Assembly (NCBI GenBank): GCA_030653365.1
Contig: JAURZL010000018.1
Span: 124,001-188,000, forward strand
Length of the DNA: 64,000 nucleotides
From: Anaerolineaceae bacterium
GTDB taxonomy: Bacteria; Chloroflexota; Anaerolineae; Anaerolineales; Anaerolineaceae
Reading direction: 5' to 3'
The translations under genes were made by a program, and so were the position numbers. The notes below the pieces were generated by a model, which saw only the letters and a program-made list of their open reading frames with translations, did no database searches and was not told the origin of the DNA. This document shows positions 17,785 through 25,510 of the stretch, one piece after another (the first letter of the stretch is position 1; every line of letters starts with the position of its first letter).

Positions 17785-18651
17785 TTGGAGAAAATTTTGC
17801 TAAAGCCGATTGTTTTAATTCTTACTTTGATAATTACAGGAAGTCTGGTTGGATGTAATCTTCCAGATTCCGATCAAACCAACCCGGATTTTATTGCAAC
17901 CCAGGTTGCTAATCTTCTGACAGAAACTCCAGTGGAACTAATTACTCCTGAGGTAGAATCACCAATAGAGGTACCAACAATAACGATTGTTATAACCAAT
18001 GAGGTTATCCAACTTACTGAAACTGCGACGATTGAACCAACGATAACCCCCACTGTTCAACCACCTGGAATTCCTACAGGTTCGCCAAGCTGGAATGATC
18101 CTTTTGAAAATGGAACTCGCTTTGGTATAAATCCGGAAGGGTATGATGATGGTCAAACGAAATTCATCATATCTGATGGGTCAATGGTGATGACGAGTAT
18201 AACTGCATCAGGATGGAGAGGGTGGAGATTAACCAGCCAAAAACCTGGAAATTATTACCTAAAAGCAGATTTTCAGACAGAAGATTGCGTAGGAAGTGAT
18301 CAATATGGACTGGTTGTTCAGTCACCTGATTATGATAGTGGTTATGGGTACTATTTTGGATTAACTTGTGATGGGAGATACGCTTTTCAAAAATGGGAAG
18401 ATAGCGGTTTAACCAACCTTCAAGGATGGAGCAATGATCCAAACATAATTCCTGGTCCCAATCAAAATAACACAATCGGTATCCTTAAGTCTGGCAATCA
18501 GTACAATCTCTTTTTAAACAACAGATCAATTGTAACCATTGATGATGGTAAATTTTCTTCACCTGGTTATTTTGGTCCATTTATAGCTGGCGTCAACACA
18601 TCAAATTTTTCTATAAGATTGAATGATATTGCCTATTGGAACCTTCCATAA
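17785..18651 (+). CDS. Lipoprotein with LamG-like (DUF1080-type) beta-sandwich domain
   Basis: The signal peptide LILTLIITGSLVGC ends in a lipobox (LVGC), so the protein should be lipid-anchored outside the membrane. A Thr/Pro/Glu-rich linker spans about residues 30-100. The folded domain (about 105-288) has the pattern of a concanavalin-like sandwich: GWRGWRLTSQKPGNYYLKA, QYGLVVQSPDYDSGYGYYFG, YAFQKW, NNTIGILKSGNQYNLFLN. Such domains bind sugars or serve as extracellular recognition modules; no catalytic site is visible. Start is TTG 17785 with AAGGAAG 5 bases before it. A TATAAT at 17762-17767 may be the -10 box. Exact function is unknown. Confidence 0.75.
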   Translation: MEKILLKPIVLILTLIITGSLVGCNLPDSDQTNPDFIATQVANLLTETPVELITPEVESPIEVPTITIVITNEVIQLTETATIEPTITPTVQPPGIPTGSPSWNDPFENGTRFGINPEGYDDGQTKFIISDGSMVMTSITASGWRGWRLTSQKPGNYYLKADFQTEDCVGSDQYGLVVQSPDYDSGYGYYFGLTCDGRYAFQKWEDSGLTNLQGWSNDPNIIPGPNQNNTIGILKSGNQYNLFLNNRSIVTIDDGKFSSPGYFGPFIAGVNTSNFSIRLNDIAYWNLP

Positions 18652-18666
18652 TAAAGGATCATTATT

Positions 18667-19236
18667 ATGTATCATTCATTTTCGAATAAGCAATTTGTCA
18701 CAAAACAGCAAGTGGTTGAATATTCAAAACGAAAAATTAGTAGTGATCCGGTTTATTTAGACACGGAAACAACTGGCCTGGAAAGTAATGACGAAATAAT
18801 CGAAATTGCGATTGTCAATTCATCAGGAGAAGCCATCTTTGAATCCTTTATAAGACCACAAAAACCAATTCCAGCGTCCGCAACAGCGATTAATCACATA
18901 ACGAACGATATGGTCGCGAATTCACCTGGATGGGCAGATATTTGGCCTGAAATCCGTCATTTGCTTTTTGGCCATTCGATCGGAATGTACAATGCAGAAT
19001 TCGATATCAGAATGATTCTCCAATCCCTTGCAATAAATAAAATGCCCAATAATACAAAATTAAATGCTTTTGATATCATGAAAATTTATTCCGATTATAT
19101 GCGATCAGATAGAAGATATCGTCTTGAACAGGCCGGAAGAAATCTTGGAATTGTAATTCCTAATTCACATCGTGCTGTCGATGATACTTTATTAACCCGC
19201 GCGGTATTTCATTCGATAGCTGGGATTCCTTATTAA
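18667..19236 (+). CDS. DEDDh 3'-5' exonuclease (DnaQ/RNase T type)
   Basis: This is a single-domain exonuclease. Exo I is YLDTETTGLE (Asp and Glu metal ligands), Exo II is MYNAEFDIRM and Exo III is HRAVDDTLL, giving the HxxxxD form of DEDDh enzymes. There is no polymerase or helicase domain. It could be a stand-alone proofreading-like subunit or an RNA/DNA trimming enzyme; sequence alone does not decide. AAAGGA precedes the ATG. It follows the lipoprotein gene by 15 bases and may be co-transcribed with it, although no functional link is apparent. Confidence 0.88.
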   Translation: MYHSFSNKQFVTKQQVVEYSKRKISSDPVYLDTETTGLESNDEIIEIAIVNSSGEAIFESFIRPQKPIPASATAINHITNDMVANSPGWADIWPEIRHLLFGHSIGMYNAEFDIRMILQSLAINKMPNNTKLNAFDIMKIYSDYMRSDRRYRLEQAGRNLGIVIPNSHRAVDDTLLTRAVFHSIAGIPY

Positions 19237-19262
19237 CATATTTCTTTTTTATTAATATGTAA

Positions 19263-20204
19263 ATGAAAAAAATTTTATCTTCAGAAATCACTCCGGAACA
19301 TCTTTATCTTTCCCGAAGAGAATTTATCAAAAATATCTCAGTTATCACCAGCAGCCTTTCAGTGCTATCTGCTTGTGCTCCAATCTCTAATTTAATTCGC
19401 ACAAAAAATCCAACAAAATTATCTCCTGATTTAAAAACAGATGAATTAGGGAATCCACTCAACACATTTGAACAAATCACAAATTACAACAATTATTATG
19501 AATTTTTTACCAATAAGGAAAAGGTTGCTGAAATATCAAAAGATCTGGTGACTGATCCCTGGAAAGTTGAAGTTAGTGGTCTGGTCAGAAACCCAATGAT
19601 TGTGGATATTTCTAAGATTAAAAAATTATTTGAACAAAAAGAAAACATCTATCGATTGAGGTGTGTCGAAGATTGGTCGATGGTAATCCCTTGGACAGGT
19701 TTTCCGCTCAAAGAATTACTGGATTTGGCTGAGCCAACATCTGATGCAAAATATGTCCGTTTTTTAACATTATATGATCCTGAGCAAATGCCAGCACAGA
19801 AAGATAATCTTTTCCCATGGCCATATCTAGAAGGTCTCAGACTAGATGAAGCAATGAACGACCTAACCTTGCTTGCAACGGGAATTTACGGCAAACAATT
19901 ACTCCCTCAAAATGGTGCTCCCCTCCGACTTGTTGTTCCGTGGAAATATGGCTTTAAAAGTATTAAATCCATAGTAAAAATTGATTTAGTGAAGGAAATG
20001 CCAATTTCTTTGTGGATGGCTGTTTCACCGGGAGAATATGGTTTTTATGCAAATGTTAACCCTGAAGTTTCCCATCCAAGATGGTCTCAGACCACAGAAA
20101 GGAGAATTGGCGAACTGGAGAGACGACCAACTTTGATGTTCAATGGATACCAAACCGAGGTGTCGTACCTATACGCAAATTTAGATCTTAACAAGAATTA
20201 TTAG
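19263..20204 (+). CDS. msrP: MsrP-like molybdopterin oxidoreductase with Tat lipoprotein signal
   Basis: MsrP (YedY) is the Mo-containing catalytic subunit that reduces protein methionine sulfoxide outside the membrane in proteobacteria. The sulfite-oxidase fold is indicated by DPWKVEVSGLVRNP, the Mo-ligand Cys134 in YRLRCVEDWSMVIPWTG, and NGAPLRLVVPWKYGFKSIKS. The N-terminus carries SRREFIK (twin-arginine) and then SVLSAC, which also reads as a lipobox, so it may be a Tat-exported lipoprotein. The membrane partner MsrQ is not adjacent. The molybdenum cofactor genes at 35023-36236 are consistent with use of the cofactor. Confidence 0.85.
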   Translation: MKKILSSEITPEHLYLSRREFIKNISVITSSLSVLSACAPISNLIRTKNPTKLSPDLKTDELGNPLNTFEQITNYNNYYEFFTNKEKVAEISKDLVTDPWKVEVSGLVRNPMIVDISKIKKLFEQKENIYRLRCVEDWSMVIPWTGFPLKELLDLAEPTSDAKYVRFLTLYDPEQMPAQKDNLFPWPYLEGLRLDEAMNDLTLLATGIYGKQLLPQNGAPLRLVVPWKYGFKSIKSIVKIDLVKEMPISLWMAVSPGEYGFYANVNPEVSHPRWSQTTERRIGELERRPTLMFNGYQTEVSYLYANLDLNKNY

Positions 20205-20290
20205 AAATCTATCAATAACAGCAGTCATGGTGTTTTTACTGGGTAATTCCATCAAACCCACCAGCTGGCCACGGATTATCGAGATGATAT
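20203..20290 (+). repeat. Dispersed intergenic repeat, copy 2
   Basis: It matches copy at 42821 over ATCAATAACAGCAGTCATGG, CATCAAACCCACCAGC and ACGGATTATCGAGATGATAT. It is followed 12 nt later by TATAAAAT (20302-20309) and then by the helicase-like gene on the same strand. Confidence 0.65.
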
Positions 20291-20352
20291 CAAATTTCTA
20301 ATATAAAATCACAATAGTTCACATTTGTTTCAAAGAAAAATGAGATTCAATA

Positions 20353-22455
20353 ATGAATTTGACTCCTGATCAGTACCTTATCGCTCAAAAAGCTTCGAAA
20401 GAACCTGTTTTCCTATCTGGCTTACCTGGAAGTGGAAAATCGACCACCGGTAAAGCATATTTAGAATTATTAATTAACAACAAAATTCCTGGCAATAAAA
20501 TCCTCATACTTGTTCCTCAAAAATCTCTGGGATTAACTTACACTGAATTTTTTGACTCTGTTGAAAATTACAATGGCAGTCTACCAACAATTCAAACGAT
20601 GAGTGGAATTAGTCAAAAAATAATCAGTCTCTTTTGGCCAATAATTGCTAACCAATTCGATTTTTCCAATCCTAAGCAACCACCAACCTTCTTAAACATT
20701 GAATCAGCGCAGTATTTCATGTCAAAAGTCTGTGAACCTTTTTTTGATAAAAATTATTTTTCATCCATCAAAACGGAAAAACCAAGGATTCTATCCCAAA
20801 TTTTAGATAATCTTAATAAATCTGCACTCGTAGGATTCCTGCATGAAGAAATTTCAATAAAGTTAAAAAACTCCTGGAATAAAGATGTAAAACATTTAAT
20901 CGCATATGATGAAGCTCAGGAATGTGCCAATGCTTTTCGCAATTATTGTTATCAAAATAATTTATTGGATTTCTCTTTAAAATTTGAAGTATTCACAAAA
21001 ACGATCCAGAATTCTTTCCTTATCAGACAATTTTTATTTACAAATTATGATTATTTTTTATATGATAATTGTGAAGAAGATACACCTGTCACCCACGATC
21101 TCGTACTTGATTGGCTTCCTCATTTTCAAAGTTCATTGATAATTTTTGATACCAATGCAGGATACAGGTCATTTTTGGGTGCTGATCCCAAGAGTGCATT
21201 AAGGTTAGGAAATAAGTGTTCGGAGTGTATTGAGATGCATGGGTCTTTCATTTCAGATGAGCCAATTCAAAACATAATTTCTCTATATAAAAACGCCATT
21301 CATCGACAAAAATTTTCTGAGATATCAGAATTATCAATGAAACGGTTATCATTTAATCATCACAAATTTTATCCGGACATGATAAACATCATTGTCGAAC
21401 AGATTTCTGAATACACCCATCAGGGAATTGATCCCGGAAAAATTGCCGTTTTGGCACCCTTTATCAGTAATGCATTACGGTTTCAGCTCCAGCAAAGAAT
21501 GGAAGAAAAGGGAATAAAGATTATTTCACATCGTCCCTCTCGTAGTCTGAGAGAAGAGTCGATTGCACTTGGAATGATAGCCTGGATTAAAATAGCCTAT
21601 CCAGAATTTGGTCTCGTACCTTCCATTTATCAATTGCGAACTGCTCTCCATCAGGCAATAAACAATATAGACCCCATCAGGGCAGACCTGCTATCACGGA
21701 TTGTGCTCTCCAAAAATACATCCAATCTGCTCAGGTCAGTAGATGATCTTCGACCGGAGATGGCTGAAAGAATAACATTACAAGCCGTCATGCAATATCA
21801 ACAAATTTATACATGGCTGAGTAATTTTCAAGGCAAAAAATCTGAAGTTGATGTTTTTATTGCAAGCTTTTTTGGTGAGCTGTTATCACAACCGGGTTTT
21901 GGACTCCATCAAAATTATGAAGCGGCGGAAATAATTGGAAAACTGATCGAATCTATGCAGAATTTCCGTAACAATACTGGATTTCATTTTAAGGAAACCG
22001 GAGAGAATTGGGCGCAGGATTATATTTCCATGCTGGAAAATGGACTGATCTCTGCTCTTTATCTACAGAATTGGGATTTACCTCCTCAAGATGCTGTATA
22101 CCTTGCGCCAGCTCATACGTTCTTAATGCAGAATCGTCCTGTAGAAATCCAATTCTGGCTGGATATTGGTAACCTGGGATGGTGGCAAAGGTTAATGCAA
22201 CCCCTTACCCAACCATTTGTTCTTTCACGAAATTGGGTAGCTGGATCCAAATGGACTGACATTCATGAGTATGAAAATAACCAACAAAATTTAGATAAGT
22301 TGATCACAGGTTTATTACGCAGAAATTCCGGAAGAATTATTCTCCATACTGCTGGATATAACGAGAATGGAGATGAACAAGCAGGACCACTCTTAAAAGC
22401 AACCCAAAGAATTTTAAGAGCCTATCATCACCAGGGTGGGGTGCGGGATGTTTAA
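20353..22455 (+). CDS. UvrD/AddB-like protein, probable scaffold or inactivated helicase subunit
   Basis: This is a 700-residue protein with an N-terminal Walker A (FLSGLPGSGKSTTGKA, about residues 20-35) and superfamily 1 helicase-like organisation: ILVPQK at motif Ia and GKIAVLAPFISNALRFQLQQ at the start of domain 2A. A clear Walker B DExx box is missing (the expected place reads FLYDNCEED), and no motif VI with arginine finger is evident, so helicase activity is doubtful. The stop overlaps the next gene, a full UvrD-like helicase, by 8 bases. By context and length it may be the AddB-like partner of a three-gene end-processing complex (inference). Confidence 0.65.
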   Translation: MNLTPDQYLIAQKASKEPVFLSGLPGSGKSTTGKAYLELLINNKIPGNKILILVPQKSLGLTYTEFFDSVENYNGSLPTIQTMSGISQKIISLFWPIIANQFDFSNPKQPPTFLNIESAQYFMSKVCEPFFDKNYFSSIKTEKPRILSQILDNLNKSALVGFLHEEISIKLKNSWNKDVKHLIAYDEAQECANAFRNYCYQNNLLDFSLKFEVFTKTIQNSFLIRQFLFTNYDYFLYDNCEEDTPVTHDLVLDWLPHFQSSLIIFDTNAGYRSFLGADPKSALRLGNKCSECIEMHGSFISDEPIQNIISLYKNAIHRQKFSEISELSMKRLSFNHHKFYPDMINIIVEQISEYTHQGIDPGKIAVLAPFISNALRFQLQQRMEEKGIKIISHRPSRSLREESIALGMIAWIKIAYPEFGLVPSIYQLRTALHQAINNIDPIRADLLSRIVLSKNTSNLLRSVDDLRPEMAERITLQAVMQYQQIYTWLSNFQGKKSEVDVFIASFFGELLSQPGFGLHQNYEAAEIIGKLIESMQNFRNNTGFHFKETGENWAQDYISMLENGLISALYLQNWDLPPQDAVYLAPAHTFLMQNRPVEIQFWLDIGNLGWWQRLMQPLTQPFVLSRNWVAGSKWTDIHEYENNQQNLDKLITGLLRRNSGRIILHTAGYNENGDEQAGPLLKATQRILRAYHHQGGVRDV

Positions 22456-24697
22456 ACCACGGCCTAAGCAACTGGAAATCCTTCAATACTCAACTGGAAA
22501 AATGGGGATTTCCGCAGTTCCAGGAAGCGGTAAAACGCAAACATTGTCCTACCTTGCTGCAAATTTATTGTTTGAAGGCAAAATTGATGATGATCAAGAA
22601 ATACTAATCGTAACTTTGGTTAATTCAGCAGTAAATAACTTTTCAAATCGAATTTCAGGTTTTATGCATGAATTTGGTTTATTGCCTGGAGTTGGTTATC
22701 GGGTCAGAACATTACATGGTTTAGCTCACGATATCGTCCGCGAAAGACCGGATCTGGTAGGGCTCAGTAACGAATTTACAATTTTGGATGAACGTGAAAC
22801 CCAACAAATTTTAGATAGTTCTGTAGAAAGTTGGATGAAACGAAATCCTGATTTTACGAATAAGTGGGGAAAAGATGGATTTTCAAGCAATTCCAGTCAA
22901 AAAGAATTCATGGACTGGAAAAACGCACTTATTTCAGTGGCACAGAATTTTATTCGGACTGCAAAGGACCTTCAGTTTTCTCCTCCGGAAATTAATTCAA
23001 AATTAGGGAAAAGCAAAAGTAAAGATTCGTTGCTTTCCTATGGTGTTGAAATTTATGAAGATTATCAAAGAGCGCTCAATTATCGCTCATCAGTTGATTT
23101 TGACGATTTGATCCGTTTAGCGCTGTTAGCTTTACAAATTGATCCGGAATTCTTAAATAGATTACGCAATCAATGGCCATATGTGCTTGAAGATGAAGCC
23201 CAGGATAGCAGTAGACTGCAAGAAGTCATTCTGCAAGCGATTGTTGGAGAAAATGGAAATTGGGTACGAGTCGGGGATCCAAATCAGGCAATATTTGAAT
23301 CATTCACAACAGCAAGCCCGGAGTATTTAAAAAACTTTTTAAGACAACCCACAGTAGTTTCTAAAACATTACCAAACTCTGGTCGTTCAACCATGTCAAT
23401 CATTAGCCTTGCCAATGAATTAATTCAATGGACAAACAAAACCCATCCAATTTATGAATTACGAAATGCTCTAACCAAACCATATATTGAACCAACACCA
23501 AAAAACGATCCCCAACCAAATCCAGAAGATCATCCAGAAAAAATATTTTTCTACAATAAAGCACTAACATCTGAGCAGGAAATTCAAAGCGTCATTGTTT
23601 CAATTAAGAAATGGCTACCGGAGAATTTGGACAATACCATAGCCGTATTGGTTCCGAGAAATTACCGGGGAGCAAAAATAGTTGAAGCGCTACAAAAAGA
23701 AAATTTGCCTTACGTTGAGATTCTTCAAACCAGCCAATCAACAAGAAATACAGCATCAATACTGGCTGCCATTCTGAATTTCCTCGAAAATCCCAACCAG
23801 ACTACCCGTTTAATAAAAGTATTTGATTTTATGGCAAAAATTTTATTTTCAATTTCAGGATCCAAGAAAGATGATATTAGTAAATTATTAAGAACATGTA
23901 TGTTTATTGAGGATTACTTGTTCCCTACACCAGAAAATGATTGGATAATAAAAATATCAAACCAGATACAACCTCCTGATGATCAAACGATGGAAATATT
24001 AATTAGATTAAGAACCTATCTTTCCAGATGGATAAAAGCAGCTGATCTGCCGATACATCAAATCATCATTACGATTGGGCAGGAGATTTTTCAGAGACCA
24101 TCTGACTTGGCAATGGCACATAAATTAGCACTATTTCTGGATCAAAATTCGAAAAATCATCCTAATTTGTTATTACCTCAATTTGCTGATGAATTATCTC
24201 AAATAGCCTCCAGTCGGCGAAAAGTGCAAGGATTTTCGGATGAAGAAATCGGATTTAATCCGGAAATGAACAAAGGGAAAGTTGTAGTAACCACATATCA
24301 TAAAGCCAAAGGTTTGGAGTGGGACAGGGTATATCTATTATCGGTAAATGATTATGACTTTCCTTCTGCGTCGTTAGGAGATCACTTTATTTCCGAAAAA
24401 TACATTTTTAAGGATGATATCAATTTGGAAGCAGAAATGAATTCCAAATTTAAAGCATTGGTCATTGACGATATTGAAGGTCTATATTTAGATTATGGAA
24501 TTGCCTCTGAACAGGCTCGCATAGAATATGCATCTGAGCGTATTCGATTATTTTTTGTTGGGATTACCAGAGCGAAAAAGGAATTAATTGTTACCTGGAA
24601 CACTGGTGACACACATATCAAAAATAAACAGAAAGCTAATCCATCCTTACTATTTTTGGCATTAAGTGCTTTCTGGGAGAAACAAAATGAAAAATGA
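22448..24697 (+). CDS. UvrD/PcrA-like ATP-dependent DNA helicase (AddA/AdnA-like partner)
   Basis: This is a superfamily 1A helicase. Motif I is ISAVPGSGKTQTLSY, motif II is YVLEDEAQDSS, motif III is VRVGDPNQAIFESF, motif V is TTYHKAKGLEWDRVYLLS and motif VI is RLFFVGITRAKKELIVTW, all intact. There is no nuclease domain at the C-terminus, unlike AddA; the nuclease is encoded by the next gene instead. ATG 22448 overlaps the upstream gene (8 bases) and the stop overlaps the nuclease gene (11 bases). With its neighbours it probably processes double-strand ends for recombination (inference from AddAB/AdnAB/RecBCD). Confidence 0.87.
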   Translation: MFKPRPKQLEILQYSTGKMGISAVPGSGKTQTLSYLAANLLFEGKIDDDQEILIVTLVNSAVNNFSNRISGFMHEFGLLPGVGYRVRTLHGLAHDIVRERPDLVGLSNEFTILDERETQQILDSSVESWMKRNPDFTNKWGKDGFSSNSSQKEFMDWKNALISVAQNFIRTAKDLQFSPPEINSKLGKSKSKDSLLSYGVEIYEDYQRALNYRSSVDFDDLIRLALLALQIDPEFLNRLRNQWPYVLEDEAQDSSRLQEVILQAIVGENGNWVRVGDPNQAIFESFTTASPEYLKNFLRQPTVVSKTLPNSGRSTMSIISLANELIQWTNKTHPIYELRNALTKPYIEPTPKNDPQPNPEDHPEKIFFYNKALTSEQEIQSVIVSIKKWLPENLDNTIAVLVPRNYRGAKIVEALQKENLPYVEILQTSQSTRNTASILAAILNFLENPNQTTRLIKVFDFMAKILFSISGSKKDDISKLLRTCMFIEDYLFPTPENDWIIKISNQIQPPDDQTMEILIRLRTYLSRWIKAADLPIHQIIITIGQEIFQRPSDLAMAHKLALFLDQNSKNHPNLLLPQFADELSQIASSRRKVQGFSDEEIGFNPEMNKGKVVVTTYHKAKGLEWDRVYLLSVNDYDFPSASLGDHFISEKYIFKDDINLEAEMNSKFKALVIDDIEGLYLDYGIASEQARIEYASERIRLFFVGITRAKKELIVTWNTGDTHIKNKQKANPSLLFLALSAFWEKQNEK

Positions 24698-25508
24698 ATA
24701 TTCTCAAAATAAGCTTCATGATTATTTAGAATGCCCCCGCAGGTATGAATTAAAATATTTAATTCAACGTGTATGGCCAGCAGTTCTCTCAGAACCAGTT
24801 CTAGAAATGGAACAACAAATTAAAAATGGAAAAAAATTCCATTTACTGGCACAACAATATTTTTCCGGGATTAACCAAGATGATATTGTCAAACAAATCG
24901 ATGATGAGAAAATGAATATCTGGTGGGATAATTTTATTCAATTTGCTGACCAATTCTTATCTCTTCCCCACCAACCTGAAGTTTTAATATCATCGATTAT
25001 CAATAGTTATAGATTCAAAGGCGTTTTTGATTTATTGGTTTATTCTCCCGGTGAAAAATTTATCATTGTGGATTGGAAAACAAATCAACACAAACCAGAT
25101 AAGAAACTGCTTGAACAGCATATTCAAACTCGTTTATACCCATTGATATTAGCCCAGGCTGGAGAACAATGGAATAACAACCAAAAAATTCTACCAGGGC
25201 AAATTGAAATGATTTACTGGTTTGCTAATTATCCAGATGGCCCAGAAACATTCACATATTCACAACATAACTTTCAGATGGATCTTGATTTTGTTCAGAA
25301 TTTAGTCCAAAAAATTGAAAACACAAAAATCAATGAATTCGAATTAACAAAAAACGAAAAAACTTGTTTATTTTGTAATTATCGCTCTTTATGTAGTCGC
25401 GGAACAAAACCTGGTAATCAATCTGAATCTAATTTTTTGGATATTGAATATTTTTACGAAGAAATTGACGAGATTGATATGAATCTAATTGGTGAGATTG
25501 CATTCTAA
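24687..25508 (+). CDS. PD-(D/E)XK nuclease with Cas4/AddB-like iron-sulfur cysteines
   Basis: This is a stand-alone RecB-family nuclease of about 274 residues. The N-terminus has LHDYLECPRRYELKY; the active site appears as FKGVFDLL (Asp) and IIVDWKTN (Asp-x-Lys). Four cysteines, one in ECPRRYE and three in CLFCNYRSLC, match the [4Fe-4S] arrangement of AddB and Cas4. The ATG at 24687 lies within the end of the helicase gene. No cas genes are present, so I read it as the detached nuclease of an AddAB-like machine rather than Cas4. Confidence 0.84.
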   Translation: MKNEYSQNKLHDYLECPRRYELKYLIQRVWPAVLSEPVLEMEQQIKNGKKFHLLAQQYFSGINQDDIVKQIDDEKMNIWWDNFIQFADQFLSLPHQPEVLISSIINSYRFKGVFDLLVYSPGEKFIIVDWKTNQHKPDKKLLEQHIQTRLYPLILAQAGEQWNNNQKILPGQIEMIYWFANYPDGPETFTYSQHNFQMDLDFVQNLVQKIENTKINEFELTKNEKTCLFCNYRSLCSRGTKPGNQSESNFLDIEYFYEEIDEIDMNLIGEIAF

Positions 25509-25510
25509 AG

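Noticed and set aside
24687-25508. Cas4 and therefore a CRISPR locus
   Set aside because: No other cas gene and no repeat-spacer array anywhere in the window. The helicase neighbours point to an AddAB-like nuclease.
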